Below, one piece after another: positions 16,380 through 25,496 of a DNA stretch of 64,000 nucleotides; positions within the stretch are counted from its first letter, which is position 1, and every line of letters begins with the position of its first letter. Under the pieces are notes generated by a model that worked only from the letters and a program-made list of their open reading frames with translations, ran no database searches and was not told the DNA's origin. The DNA comes from Bacteroidales bacterium UBA1715. Its GTDB lineage: Bacteria > Bacteroidota > Bacteroidia > Bacteroidales > UBA1715. The DNA is taken from the NCBI GenBank assembly GCA_002317135.1, contig DCIX01000038.1, positions 7,619-71,618 on the forward strand, in the 5' to 3' direction. The position numbers were made by a program, and so were the translations under genes.

Positions 16380-17720
16380 ATGAACTTAGATTCACTTACG
16401 GCTGTATCCCCTATTGACGGACGCTACAGAAGCAAAACAGAAGTTTTGGGTAATTATTTTTCAGAATACGCACTTATTAAATATCGTGTGCGTGTAGAAA
16501 TTGAATATTTCATTGCTCTTTGCAACGAAGTTCCTCAACTACAATCGGTTGACAAAAACATTTTCGAAAAACTACGCGACATTTATCGTAATTTTTCTGA
16601 AGAAGATGCTACAAAAGTTAAAGACACTGAAAAAATAACAAACCATGACGTTAAGGCCGTTGAATATTTCATCAAAGATCAATTCGACAAACTTGGTTTA
16701 CAACAATACAAGGAATTCATCCACTTTGGATTGACTTCGCAAGATATTAATAACACTTCTGTTCCACTTTCTTTAAAAGAAGCAATGAACGATGTTGTTA
16801 TTCCTGCTTTACAAGAAACAATAGACACATTAACAAAAATGGCAGACGAATGGAAAGACATTCCAATGTTGGCTAAAACTCACGGCCAACCAGCAACTCC
16901 TACTCGTTTGGGCAAAGAAATCAATGTGTTTGTTTCTCGTTTGAATGTGCAAATGAAGCAACTAAAAGCTGTTCCATATTCCGCAAAATTCGGTGGAGCA
17001 ACTGGTAACTTCAATGCTCACCACGTTGCATATCCAGGTAAAGATTGGCATGCATTCGGTAATGATTTCGTAAAAAATCATCTTGGTTTGGAACGTTCTT
17101 TCCCAACAACACAAATCGAGCACTACGACAATCTTGCAGCATTGTTTGATGCTTCAAAACGTATCGACACAATCTTGATGGATTTATGTAAGGACGTATG
17201 GCAGTATATTTCAATGGGTTACTTCAAACAACGCATACAAAAGAACGAAGTTGGTTCTTCTGCAATGCCACACAAAGTCAATCCAATTGATTTCGAAAAT
17301 GCAGAAGGTAATCTTGGTATTGCCAATGCTGTTTTTGAACATCTTGCTGCAAAACTTCCTATTTCTCGTTTACAACGCGACTTAACAGACTCTACCGTTC
17401 TTCGTAACGTTGGCGTACCTTACGGTCACGTAATGATTGCACTCGCATCATTGAAAAAAGGTTTAGGCAAAATCTTCGTCAACGAAACTGCAATCCGTGG
17501 CGATTTAGAAGACAACTGGGCAGTTGTTGCCGAAGCTATTCAAACTATACTTCGCCGTGAAGGTTATCCAAAACCATACGAGACATTGAAAGAGTTAACA
17601 AGAACAAACGATATAATTAACGAAACATCTATTGCAAACTTCATCGAAACATTGAATGTAAGCGAAGATGTAAAAGCAGAATTACGTCAAATCACTCCTT
17701 TCAACTACACTGGTATGTAA
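16380..17720 (+). CDS. purB: Adenylosuccinate lyase
   Basis: 446 residues. Splits adenylosuccinate and SAICAR in purine synthesis. It has the fumarase-superfamily signature GSSAMPHKVNPIDFENAEGN (about 292-311) with the mobile-loop catalytic Ser, TSQDINNT and KTHGQPATPT. Length and N-terminus (LTAVSPIDGRYRSKT) match the E. coli-type enzyme. Confidence 0.96.
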   Translation: MNLDSLTAVSPIDGRYRSKTEVLGNYFSEYALIKYRVRVEIEYFIALCNEVPQLQSVDKNIFEKLRDIYRNFSEEDATKVKDTEKITNHDVKAVEYFIKDQFDKLGLQQYKEFIHFGLTSQDINNTSVPLSLKEAMNDVVIPALQETIDTLTKMADEWKDIPMLAKTHGQPATPTRLGKEINVFVSRLNVQMKQLKAVPYSAKFGGATGNFNAHHVAYPGKDWHAFGNDFVKNHLGLERSFPTTQIEHYDNLAALFDASKRIDTILMDLCKDVWQYISMGYFKQRIQKNEVGSSAMPHKVNPIDFENAEGNLGIANAVFEHLAAKLPISRLQRDLTDSTVLRNVGVPYGHVMIALASLKKGLGKIFVNETAIRGDLEDNWAVVAEAIQTILRREGYPKPYETLKELTRTNDIINETSIANFIETLNVSEDVKAELRQITPFNYTGM

Positions 17721-17745
17721 TTCTAGCCTAACGGCTGACACATAG

Positions 17746-17796
17746 AATAGTTGATGAAATCTTTTATTGCATTGTATTTCATCAACTATTTTTTTG
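17746..17796 (+). terminator. purB terminator
   Basis: Perfect 15-bp stem (17746-17760 with 17776-17790), 15-nt loop, then a run of six T. Confidence 0.9.
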
Positions 17797-17830
17797 TTAG
17801 GTAGGAAAACATTTCAATTATAAAAATTCG

Positions 17831-17838
17831 TATTTTTG
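17831..17838 (+). promoter_or_regulatory. Promoter -7 element of GH94 gene A (TATTTTTG)
   Basis: Perfect consensus, 34 nt ahead of the ATG. Confidence 0.5.
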
Positions 17839-17872
17839 AAATCGATAAAAATTAAACTTAATACTTTACAAT

Positions 17873-20269
17873 ATGCAATACGGCTATTTTGATGACGAAC
17901 ACAAAGAATACGTCATCACAAAACCAGACACTCCAACTTCTTGGAGCAACTATTTAGGTGATACTCGTTACGGAGCTATCATTACCAACAACGCTGGCGG
18001 ATATTCATTCTTCCGTTCTTCAGTTCAAGGTTGTTTCCTTCGTATAAAATTCAACAATGTTCCTCTTGACCAACCAGGTCGTTATTTGTACATTCACGAT
18101 TGTGAAAGCAAAGATTTCTGGTCTGGCTCATGGCAACCAGTTGGCAAACCTCTTGACCAATACAAGAGTGAATGCCGTCATGGTTCTGCATACACAAAGA
18201 TTTCATCGGAATACAGCGACATTAAGACAGAAACGTTGTACTTCGTTCCTATGGGACAAGAATTCGAAGTATGGAATGTAAAAATCACAAATACAGGCAA
18301 AAAAGCTCGTAAGTTGAAAGCATTCACATATGTTGAATTTGCGTCAAACTGGAATATGAACGACGACAGCAACAACTTGCAATACACTCAATACATCATC
18401 AAAACTGCATACAAGAACGGTTTCGTTGATCACGGTAGCAACTTGTACATGCCAGAAGATCCTGAAAACTTCCAAAACAAAGACCAAGCTCGCCACTCTT
18501 TCATCGGCGTTGTTGGAGCAAAAGTTTCCGGCTACGATAGCGATAGAAGCAAATTCTTGGGTTCATACAGAACGTACGCAAATCCTCAAGTTGTAGCAAA
18601 TGGTAAATGTACAAATTCATTAACTGAAGGTGACAATGGTTGCGGTACATTACAAGTTGATGTTGAATTACAACCAGGTGAGACAAAAGAATTCTCAGTA
18701 GTACTTGGTATAGGTAAAGCTTGGGAAGAAGGTAAGAAAGCTGCTAAAATGGTTGCAACTCCAGCAAAAGTTGAAGCAGAATTCAAGAAAATCGTGAATT
18801 ATTGGCATGGACGTATCGAAGGTCTTTCAGCAAAGACTCCAGATGCAGCTTTCAATAGCATGATTAACATGTGGAATCCATTCAATAACTTGATTACATA
18901 CGCTTGGAGCCGTGCAGCTTCATTAATTTACCGTGGCGAACGCGACGGTATGGGTTACCGCGATACTATTCAAGATATGCTTGGTGTAATCCACAATATT
19001 CCAGAAGAAGTTGTAGATCGTTTGGAATTGATGTTGACAGGTCAAAACTCTAACGGTGGTGCAATGCCGGTTGTAAAACCATTTGCCCACAATCCTGGCC
19101 ACGAAGCTCCAACACCAGAAGGCGACTTCCGTTCTGATGACTGTATGTGGTTGTTCAACACTGTTCCTACATACGTAAAAGAAATCGGTGATATCAACTA
19201 CTACAACAAAGTTCTTCCTTTCTCTGATAAAGGTGAAGGAACTGTACTTGAACATTTAAAACGTGCTATCCAATTCAACCTTGACAGAAGCGGCAAAAAC
19301 GGTCTTCCTTGCGGTTTAAAAGCAGACTGGAACGACTGTTTGGTACTTGGCGCTAAAGGTGAAACTGTTTTCGTAGCAATGCAATTACGCTACGCTTTAA
19401 CAGTTTACATTGACATTTGTACTCGTTTGAACAAGAAAGATGAAGTTAAATGGGCAGAAGGTCATTTGGCAACATTGACAAAAACTATCGACAAAGTTGC
19501 ATGGGACGGTGAATGGTATGTTCGTGCAATTAAAGAAGATGGTTACATTTTCGGTACAAAGAACGATCCATTGAACGAAGGTAAGATTTGGTTGAACCCT
19601 AACTCATGGTCAATCATTTCTGGTCAAGCAACAGGCGAACGTGCCGAAACAGTTATGAATAGCGTTGAAAAGCACTTGGCTATAAAATACGGTTTAGTTC
19701 TTTGCGATCCTCCATACGAAAAAACAGAAGCTTCTGTAATCAAAGCTCCTCTATTCAACAAAGGTATGAAGGAAAATGCCGCTGTATTCCAACACACACA
19801 AGGTTGGGGAATTATGGCAGACTGTATTCTTGGCCACGGTAAACGTGCATTCAAGAACTACAAGAATTATTTGCCAGCGGCATACAACACAAGAGCAGAA
19901 GTTCGTCAAATTGAACCATACGTATATGCACAAACAACTTGTTCTACATACAACATGCGTGCAGGACAAAGCCGTTGTCCTTGGTTAAGTGGTACAGCTT
20001 CGTGGGCTTATTTCACTGCAGCTCAATACATTCTTGGTATTCGTCCAGACTACGATGGTTTGTTAATTGATCCATGCGTTCCAGGTTGGAAAGGATTTAC
20101 AGCAACTCGTAAATTCCGTGGAAAAATCGCAAACATCACAGTTAAGAACCCTAACAAAGTAGAAAAAGGTGTCGTTTCAATCACATTGAACGGCAAAGCA
20201 ATTGAAGGCAATGTTGTTCCTTTCGATAAAATGAAGAAAGAAAATGACATTGTTGTTGTGATGGGATAA
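17873..20269 (+). CDS. GH94 glycoside phosphorylase A (cellobiose or diacetylchitobiose type)
   Basis: 798 residues, cytoplasmic. GH94 enzymes split beta-linked disaccharides with phosphate to give a sugar 1-phosphate, saving ATP. The start YGYFDDEHKEYVITKPDTP is the family opening, and ADWNDC at 484-489 contains the general acid Asp. The end DGLLIDPCVPGWKGFTATRKFRG is also typical. The central loop (GGAMPVVKPFAHNPGHEAPTPEGDFRSDD) resembles N,N'-diacetylchitobiose phosphorylases more than the second copy at 55482, so substrate is open between the two. Its last 200 bases recur in the fragment at 22568-22803. Confidence 0.88.
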   Translation: MQYGYFDDEHKEYVITKPDTPTSWSNYLGDTRYGAIITNNAGGYSFFRSSVQGCFLRIKFNNVPLDQPGRYLYIHDCESKDFWSGSWQPVGKPLDQYKSECRHGSAYTKISSEYSDIKTETLYFVPMGQEFEVWNVKITNTGKKARKLKAFTYVEFASNWNMNDDSNNLQYTQYIIKTAYKNGFVDHGSNLYMPEDPENFQNKDQARHSFIGVVGAKVSGYDSDRSKFLGSYRTYANPQVVANGKCTNSLTEGDNGCGTLQVDVELQPGETKEFSVVLGIGKAWEEGKKAAKMVATPAKVEAEFKKIVNYWHGRIEGLSAKTPDAAFNSMINMWNPFNNLITYAWSRAASLIYRGERDGMGYRDTIQDMLGVIHNIPEEVVDRLELMLTGQNSNGGAMPVVKPFAHNPGHEAPTPEGDFRSDDCMWLFNTVPTYVKEIGDINYYNKVLPFSDKGEGTVLEHLKRAIQFNLDRSGKNGLPCGLKADWNDCLVLGAKGETVFVAMQLRYALTVYIDICTRLNKKDEVKWAEGHLATLTKTIDKVAWDGEWYVRAIKEDGYIFGTKNDPLNEGKIWLNPNSWSIISGQATGERAETVMNSVEKHLAIKYGLVLCDPPYEKTEASVIKAPLFNKGMKENAAVFQHTQGWGIMADCILGHGKRAFKNYKNYLPAAYNTRAEVRQIEPYVYAQTTCSTYNMRAGQSRCPWLSGTASWAYFTAAQYILGIRPDYDGLLIDPCVPGWKGFTATRKFRGKIANITVKNPNKVEKGVVSITLNGKAIEGNVVPFDKMKKENDIVVVMG

Positions 20270-20290
20270 GAAGATAATTTTTTTAATGCA

Positions 20291-20326
20291 AAAGAGATGT
20301 AGCAAATTCGCTACATCTCTTTTTTC
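20291..20326 (+). terminator. Terminator of GH94 gene A
   Basis: AAAGAGATGTAGC (20291-20303), 6-nt loop, GCTACATCTCTTT (20310-20322), continuing into a T run. Perfect 13-bp stem. Confidence 0.92.
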
Positions 20327-20361
20327 ACTTATACTGTTATTATTTGTAACAAGCCAATACA

Positions 20362-20994
20362 ATGACAAGCACTGATTTATTCAGAATATTACAAAAACTA
20401 CCCGTATTAAAAGGTTGTAGTGATGACACAATCAATCTAATTGTAAACGACACAACAAAAAAAATTAAAAACAAGGAAGCAAACATTTGTGTCGCTACAA
20501 TGGGGGATAAATGTAATGATATGATTATATTGTTAGAAGGTTGTGTTCACACAAGTATGTCAAACGACGACAATAAAGAAGTCATAATTGAACGAATCAC
20601 AGGTCCATTAGTACTTGCACCAGCATTTGTATTCGGGAAACAAAATTTCTTTCCGGTTACAATAACAACAGTCACCTCATGCGTATTTCTACATATTGAC
20701 AAGAATAAATTTCTTGAATTTATGCATCACGATACACAACTGATGAAAAACTTTGTCGGAATACTTTCCGATCGATGTTATCTTTTAACACAACGTGTAC
20801 GGGAAGAAAATCTACATTCCCTAAAAGAACGAGTTATTAAATATCTAGAGATACACCAAACAATTGACAACATTCAATGGTTGGCACGATTTTTTGGAGC
20901 TGCTCGTCCATCATTATCAAGAGTTATATCTGAATTAAAAGACGAAGGTATTGTAGAACGCACTGAAACAGGCATAAAGCTAAAAAAATCATAA
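20362..20994 (+). CDS. Crp/Fnr-family transcriptional regulator
   Basis: 210 residues. The cNMP-binding-like beta roll is about 15-125 (GDKCNDMIILLEGCVHTSM). A long dimerisation helix follows, then a winged helix (about 165-207) with recognition helix in GAARPSLSRVISELKDEGIV. It lacks the Fnr-type N-terminal Cys cluster and a clear cAMP set, so the signal is unknown; in Bacteroidota such proteins often answer redox or nitrosative stress. It directly precedes a palindrome and a three-gene operon that it probably controls. Confidence 0.88.
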   Translation: MTSTDLFRILQKLPVLKGCSDDTINLIVNDTTKKIKNKEANICVATMGDKCNDMIILLEGCVHTSMSNDDNKEVIIERITGPLVLAPAFVFGKQNFFPVTITTVTSCVFLHIDKNKFLEFMHHDTQLMKNFVGILSDRCYLLTQRVREENLHSLKERVIKYLEIHQTIDNIQWLARFFGAARPSLSRVISELKDEGIVERTETGIKLKKS

Positions 20995-21005
20995 ATTTTT
21001 CAATA

Positions 21006-21023
21006 GTGTAACATTTGTTACAC
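21006..21023 (+). promoter_or_regulatory. Crp/Fnr-type operator GTGTAAC-N4-GTTACAC
   Basis: Perfect 7-bp palindrome with a 4-bp spacer, 12 nt after the regulator's stop. Its centre (21014.5) is about 41-43 bp ahead of the start expected from the -7 box at 21044, the place of a class II activator. Confidence 0.65.
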
Positions 21024-21043
21024 ATTTAGACTTTTTCCTATCA

Positions 21044-21051
21044 TATTTTTG
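21044..21051 (+). promoter_or_regulatory. Promoter -7 element (TATTTTTG) of the yecH-like operon
   Basis: Perfect consensus, 17 nt ahead of the ATG at 21069 and 20 bp downstream of the palindrome's right arm. Confidence 0.55.
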
Positions 21052-21068
21052 AAAAAAATTTTCAAGAA

Positions 21069-21296
21069 ATGACACACGGAAGAGAAATCATTGCAATGTT
21101 CAAAGAACAAGAGTACAATAAAGAAACTCTTGTACAAGCTATTATTGAAAAATACGGAGAGAACGAACGATTCTACACTTGTAGCGAAGAAAATTTAACT
21201 GCAAGTGGTTTGGTTGATTTTTTCATTAGAATGAACAAATTCACGCCTACTAACAATGGGTTTAAAGTAAACACTTGCGCATGTGAAACAAAATAA
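21069..21296 (+). CDS. YecH-family (DUF2492) putative metal-binding protein
   Basis: 75 residues matching the small YecH family: THGREIIAMF, then ENERFYTCSEENLTASGLVDFFIRMNKF and a Cys-rich end (NTCACETK). The conserved Cys and His are taken as metal ligands in the family; the function is not established. First gene under the Crp/Fnr-type palindrome. Confidence 0.75.
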   Translation: MTHGREIIAMFKEQEYNKETLVQAIIEKYGENERFYTCSEENLTASGLVDFFIRMNKFTPTNNGFKVNTCACETK

Positions 21297-21307
21297 ATAA
21301 TCTGCGT

Positions 21308-21787
21308 ATGAAAATCTATTATGTTCTTGAATACATAGAGAGAAACAAGAACGGAAAAATCTCTATTGTAGAAACGAAAAAAAATGTTGACCATATATAT
21401 TTCTTTGCTTCACGAGAAGCGGCAGAAAAGCATTCTCAATTTATTTTAGAAAATTGGTATGAAGCAAGAAGCAAAAACTTGCAAGATTTAGAAAGCAAAC
21501 TTATAATTCCTCGAACCGTTTTTGAGGAAAAATATCTTTCTTATCCTATTGATTTCGTTCCTGATGAAGATGCCAAATACTTGGGAGACAAATTGAAAAG
21601 ATTAGCAAACAATATGTATCGTCATCGTGCCGCGATGGAAGATGAATTTCTTGCTTATTTAGGGATACCAGGAAAACGACAAGCTATAAATGATGAATTG
21701 ACTTATTTAGGAGAAATTTATACGATTGAATCAAACGAATTTCTTCTCAAAACTACAATACAAGAAATAGAAATAAGAAATGAATAA
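21308..21787 (+). CDS. Hypothetical protein
   Basis: 159 residues, soluble and highly charged, with no signal peptide. I see no known motif. The C-terminal half is helical (DKLKRLANNMYRHRAAMEDEFLAYLGI). It starts 11 nt after the yecH-like gene and overlaps the next gene by 8 bp, so it belongs to that operon. Confidence 0.6.
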   Translation: MKIYYVLEYIERNKNGKISIVETKKNVDHIYFFASREAAEKHSQFILENWYEARSKNLQDLESKLIIPRTVFEEKYLSYPIDFVPDEDAKYLGDKLKRLANNMYRHRAAMEDEFLAYLGIPGKRQAINDELTYLGEIYTIESNEFLLKTTIQEIEIRNE

Positions 21788-22043
21788 GCCCAAAATAAAA
21801 ATAACAATAATTGATAGAAAAGGTCCTTGTGGATGCCATAGGGGACATAAAATTGGGGATTCCTTCGATTTCGATACAGAAAGAGGTAAGATTTGTCCAA
21901 TGGCAATGCATATTGCATTTCCCTACATAGATATTTTACGATATGGCGGAGAGATTCCGAAACAACCCAAAGGAGTTGCCGTATTTGCTTGTTCCGATGT
22001 AGAAACATTAAATGTATTCAAAATTGAACGTATAGAGGAGTAA
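21780..22043 (+). CDS. TIGR04076-type small protein
   Basis: 87 residues. The pattern VTI-like strand, C..H..GD.F, then KICPMAMHIAFPYIDILRYGG and a closing CSD-phrase fits the TIGR04076 family as I remember it: small anaerobe proteins with conserved Cys and His and no assigned function. Last gene of the operon, translationally coupled to the preceding one. Confidence 0.65.
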   Translation: MNKPKIKITIIDRKGPCGCHRGHKIGDSFDFDTERGKICPMAMHIAFPYIDILRYGGEIPKQPKGVAVFACSDVETLNVFKIERIEE

Positions 22044-22081
22044 CTCTACGATTTTTATCAATAATTTGTCACTGAAATGTG

Positions 22082-22089
22082 TACCTTTG
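22082..22089 (+). promoter_or_regulatory. -7 element (TACCTTTG) ahead of the truncated methyltransferase
   Basis: Perfect consensus, the same octamer as ahead of the intact copy at 27402, so the promoter was duplicated with the gene. Confidence 0.5.
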
Positions 22090-22102
22090 TGACAAATACG
22101 TT

Positions 22103-22567
22103 ATGGCACTTTCTAACATAGAAAAACATTACAATAAGCATTCGGAAGACAAACGATTGCTACGTAGGCACGGCATTGTTGAGTTCGAAACGACAATGTA
22201 TCACTTGCATCGTTTCCTACAACCAGGTAACTCTATTTTAGATGTTGGAGCTGGAACAGGGCGATATTGTTCTGCATTAATGGCAGAAGGGTATCAAGTT
22301 AAAGCCGTGGAACTTGTTCGCCGCAATATCGAAATGTTTTTACAACGAGAGCCTACGGCCGATGTGATACAAGGCGATGCCAGAAATATGTCTTCAATTC
22401 CGACTGCGAGTGCCGATATAACTCTTTTGCTCGGTCCATTGTATCATCTTATTGGCGATGACGAAAAGGTAAAGGCGTTGAACGAAGCAAAACGCGTAAC
22501 AAAGCCAGGCGGTTTGATATTTGTTGCCTACTTAATGAACGAATACAGCATCCTATCCTATTGTTTT
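22103..22567 (+). pseudogene. Truncated copy of the class I SAM methyltransferase
   Basis: From MALSNIEKHY to about residue 155 this copies the intact gene at 27414, including the SAM motif LDVGAGTGRY. At 22567/22568 it runs into the 3' end of a GH94 gene in another frame and stops at 22600. The C-terminal 100 residues are missing, so it is probably inactive. Identity to the intact copy is patchy: 107 bp identical (22145-22251), then diverged, then near-identical up to the junction. Confidence 0.85.
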
Positions 22568-22803
22568 TTGGTATTCGCCCAGACTACGATGGTTTGTTAA
22601 TTGATCCATGCGTTCCTGGTTGGAAAGGATTTACGGCAACTCGTAAATTCCGTGGAAAAATCGCAAACATCACAGTTAAGAACCCTAACAAAGTAGAAAA
22701 AGGTGTCGTTTCAATCACATTGAACGGCAAAGCAATTGAAGGCAATGTTGTTCCATTCAGCAAGATGAAGAATGTGAACGAGGTAGTTGTTACAATGGGC
22801 TAA
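22568..22803 (+). pseudogene. 3' fragment of a third GH94 phosphorylase gene
   Basis: About 78 codons equal the C-terminus of GH94 gene A from GIRPDYDGLLIDPC to GNVVPF. It then ends FSKMKNVNEVVVTMG instead of FDKMKKENDIVVVMG, so the source was a separate paralogue. No start, no catalytic part. The last 54 bases belong to the direct repeat 22750-22888. Confidence 0.85.
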
Positions 22804-22888
22804 TGATAATTATGAATCAAGAGTTAAGAAGCTCTTGATTTTAAAGATAGGGAGAGCAAGGGGTTTGGGCTTCTTGCTCTCTTTGTTT
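22750..22888. repeat. 139-bp direct repeat, left copy
   Basis: Identical to 25496-25634 except at 22864 (T versus C). It contains the end of the GH94 fragment and two hairpins (AATCAAGAG/CTCTTGATT and GAGAGCAAG/CTTGCTCTC). With the right copy it brackets exactly the restriction-modification operon. Confidence 0.95.
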
Positions 22889-22900
22889 ATGGAAATTGTG

Positions 22901-22908
22901 TATATTTG
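22901..22908 (+). promoter_or_regulatory. Promoter -7 element (TATATTTG) of the restriction-modification operon
   Basis: Perfect consensus 12 bp inside the insert and 22 nt ahead of the methyltransferase ATG at 22931. The upstream part of the promoter would lie in the direct repeat. Confidence 0.5.
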
Positions 22909-22930
22909 CAAACTCAATTACAATGGCAGC

Positions 22931-24448
22931 ATGGAAAGAACACCTCGAATATTTCAATTTGATGATCATAAAGACTCAACATTTTTGCTGGGTACTTACA
23001 GAGCAGAGAAAAACCAACTAGATTGGATTGTTGGTAAGAATCCTCAACGCTATGAGATGTTGTACAATATACGATACAATGAAAATATTTTTGAATCAAG
23101 GGAAGGTGGCGTTCTATCTGGATTTAAACCAGATTATATAATTGTCTATAATCATGAAAATCTTTCTGAAGGTTGTCATGTGTTTCCTTGCGTCTCTTTC
23201 ACCAAAAAGAGCGAAGAGGAGATGAGTTTATTGGCGTATCCCTCTCCTCAAGGGAACTATATTGTTTATCTTTTAGGGGAAGAGCTTATTTCCGATTCGA
23301 TAAATTTAGAAACACTTATAGATGCAACAAAAGGAATGCGCTCAGTAGAGAATGCACCAGTCTTAGTAAAAGGAGATTTGATAACTCTACACATCGATTC
23401 TTCAAAGAAGCCAAACTCTCCTTTGCGGACAGAACAAAAGAACTTGGTACGTTTCATAGATCTGTTTGCGGGAATAGGGGGAATACGAATGGGGTTTGAG
23501 AGAATTTTTGAAGAGAATGCAAAGACTGTATTTGTTTCTGAATGGGATGTTCCTGCACAAAAAACCTATAAAGCAAATTTCAAAGATAATTTTGAAATAG
23601 CAGGAGATATTACTGCTATAAAGGAGAAAGATATTCCTGCCTTTGACATATGCTTGGCAGGATTCCCATGTCAAGCTTTTTCAATGGCAGGCAAGCATCA
23701 GGGATTTAATGATGATTACAAGGGGCGTTGTCGAGGAACCCTGTTCCTTGATGTGGCTCGAATATGTGATTATCATAAGCCTAAAGTCATATTTTGCGAA
23801 AATGTGAAGGGCCTAACAATTCACGACAAGGGGAAAACCTTCAAAATTATAAAGGAAACCTTTGAAAAATTGGGATATAAGGTTTTTGCTCAGATATTAA
23901 ATAGTAAGGATTTTGGTGTACCTCAGCAAAGAGAACGCATATATATAGTATGTTTTAGAAATGATATCGCACCAGAATCATTTGTTTTCCCAGAAGGTTC
24001 TAAAATACCAATATGTATACGAGATATAATGGAAGATGCGCCTATTGCATCGAAGTATTATTTGAGCGACACTTATGTTAATACGTTGAAGGAACATAGA
24101 GCACGACATGAAGCTGCAGGACATGGATTTGGTTACATAATTAGACCTTTGGATGGGATTTCGGGTACAATAGTTTGTGGCGGAATGGGTCGAGAGACAA
24201 ATTTAATTATTGATCAAAGAGAACATTCTATGATTCCGACCACACATATAAAAGGGAAAATCAACGAAGAAGGCATTAGAAAAATGACACCTAGAGAATG
24301 GGCTCGCTTGCAGGGGTTCCCAGATGACTTTGTGTTACCCTTATCTGACGTGCACTTATATAAGCAATTTGGCAATAGTGTCACTGTCCCTGTAATCGAA
24401 GCTATTGCAAAACAAATATATAAAGTATTAAAAGACTATGGCAAATAA
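22931..24448 (+). CDS. Type II DNA (cytosine-5) methyltransferase with N-terminal extension
   Basis: 505 residues. Protects host DNA by methylating cytosine in the recognition site. C5 motifs in order: I FIDLFAGIGG (175-184), IV GFPCQAFS with catalytic C247, VI ENVKGL, VIII QQRERIYIV, IX REWARLQGFP, X QFGNSVTVPV. The first 170 residues are an extra domain, absent from about 350-residue enzymes such as M.HpaII, that I cannot place. The start at 22931 is chosen because the -7 box at 22901 excludes upstream ATGs. It overlaps the endonuclease gene by 11 bp. Confidence 0.9.
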   Translation: MERTPRIFQFDDHKDSTFLLGTYRAEKNQLDWIVGKNPQRYEMLYNIRYNENIFESREGGVLSGFKPDYIIVYNHENLSEGCHVFPCVSFTKKSEEEMSLLAYPSPQGNYIVYLLGEELISDSINLETLIDATKGMRSVENAPVLVKGDLITLHIDSSKKPNSPLRTEQKNLVRFIDLFAGIGGIRMGFERIFEENAKTVFVSEWDVPAQKTYKANFKDNFEIAGDITAIKEKDIPAFDICLAGFPCQAFSMAGKHQGFNDDYKGRCRGTLFLDVARICDYHKPKVIFCENVKGLTIHDKGKTFKIIKETFEKLGYKVFAQILNSKDFGVPQQRERIYIVCFRNDIAPESFVFPEGSKIPICIRDIMEDAPIASKYYLSDTYVNTLKEHRARHEAAGHGFGYIIRPLDGISGTIVCGGMGRETNLIIDQREHSMIPTTHIKGKINEEGIRKMTPREWARLQGFPDDFVLPLSDVHLYKQFGNSVTVPVIEAIAKQIYKVLKDYGK

Positions 24449-25496
24449 AGGGGAATGGAGTGAACTATACGCTCTTTTTCAATTATTAGGAGAAGGAAGA
24501 ATACATGCCGGAGATGCTAAATTGAATAAATTAGCATCTCCAATCTACCCGATTCTTCGTGTGTTAAGAAACGATATTGTAAATGATTTCGAAATTGATT
24601 CTATCAGAAATGTTATCATCACTCATGGAGGTTTGAGCACTACTATCCCAATGGGAAACTTTATACATGAAGCAGCCTCTCTGTTAAATCATTTACAAAT
24701 GAACAAAGGTAGAAGTTTTAACATTCCACCTACACAAGCATTTATGAGCAGTATCGGAATATCAAAAATAAAGGCTCCATCCACAAACAAAGCAGATATT
24801 GAATTGGTCATTCACGATCCTGTAACTAGTATGGTCAATCAACTCGGATTTTCAATAAAATCTCAGTTGGGGAGTCCTTCTACACTGCTAAATGCATCTG
24901 GTGCAACTAACTTTGTTTATAAAATCGATGGCAATATGACAGCCACTCAAATGAATAATATCAATAGCATACCAGATCACATGAATCGTGTAGCAGCAAT
25001 CTTTAATTCAGGATGTACACTAAAATACGATCATTTAGATAACTCTCAGTTCCTAGCTAATTTACTATTCATTGCGTCTGACCTCCCAGAAATATTAGCA
25101 GAATGTTTGATTGAAGATTCTACAACTACAGGTAGTGATCTTTCAACCATATCAAACAAAATAGCAACTGCAAATCCATTAAATTACCCTACCTCTAATT
25201 TCATCAATATCTATGAAAATAGAATGAAGCAATTATTAATTGCTGCTGCATTAGGTATGGTCCCTAGTAAGCCTTGGAATGGTTATTATACTGCTCCTGG
25301 TGGTTATATTGTTGTTAAAACAAACGGAGATGTGATTTGCTATCATTTCTACAATAGAAATCTTTTAGAAGATTATTTGTATCATAATACAAAATTTGAA
25401 AGAGGGGGTCGGCATAAGCATGGCTTTGGTGAAATTTACCAAGAACAGAATGAATTTTACATAAAACTTAATTTGCAAATTAGATTTTTAGTATAG
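24438..25496 (+). CDS. HpaII-family type II restriction endonuclease
   Basis: 352 residues. The opening NKGEWSELYALFQLL and the central GFSIKSQLGSPSTLLNASGA (137-156) resemble the HpaII endonuclease family as I remember it. D120 and K141 could be the PD-(D/E)xK pair. The position directly behind, and overlapping, a cytosine methyltransferase supports the call. HpaII cuts CCGG; the site here is not known. The last base of the stop codon is the first base of the right direct repeat, so the inserted unit ends with this gene. Confidence 0.72.
   Translation: MANKGEWSELYALFQLLGEGRIHAGDAKLNKLASPIYPILRVLRNDIVNDFEIDSIRNVIITHGGLSTTIPMGNFIHEAASLLNHLQMNKGRSFNIPPTQAFMSSIGISKIKAPSTNKADIELVIHDPVTSMVNQLGFSIKSQLGSPSTLLNASGATNFVYKIDGNMTATQMNNINSIPDHMNRVAAIFNSGCTLKYDHLDNSQFLANLLFIASDLPEILAECLIEDSTTTGSDLSTISNKIATANPLNYPTSNFINIYENRMKQLLIAAALGMVPSKPWNGYYTAPGGYIVVKTNGDVICYHFYNRNLLEDYLYHNTKFERGGRHKHGFGEIYQEQNEFYIKLNLQIRFLV

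Noticed and set aside
22787..22930. Longer N-terminus of the cytosine methyltransferase
   Set aside because: The frame is open from 22787, but that part lies in the direct repeat and the promoter box at 22901. The right copy of the repeat shows it is not coding.
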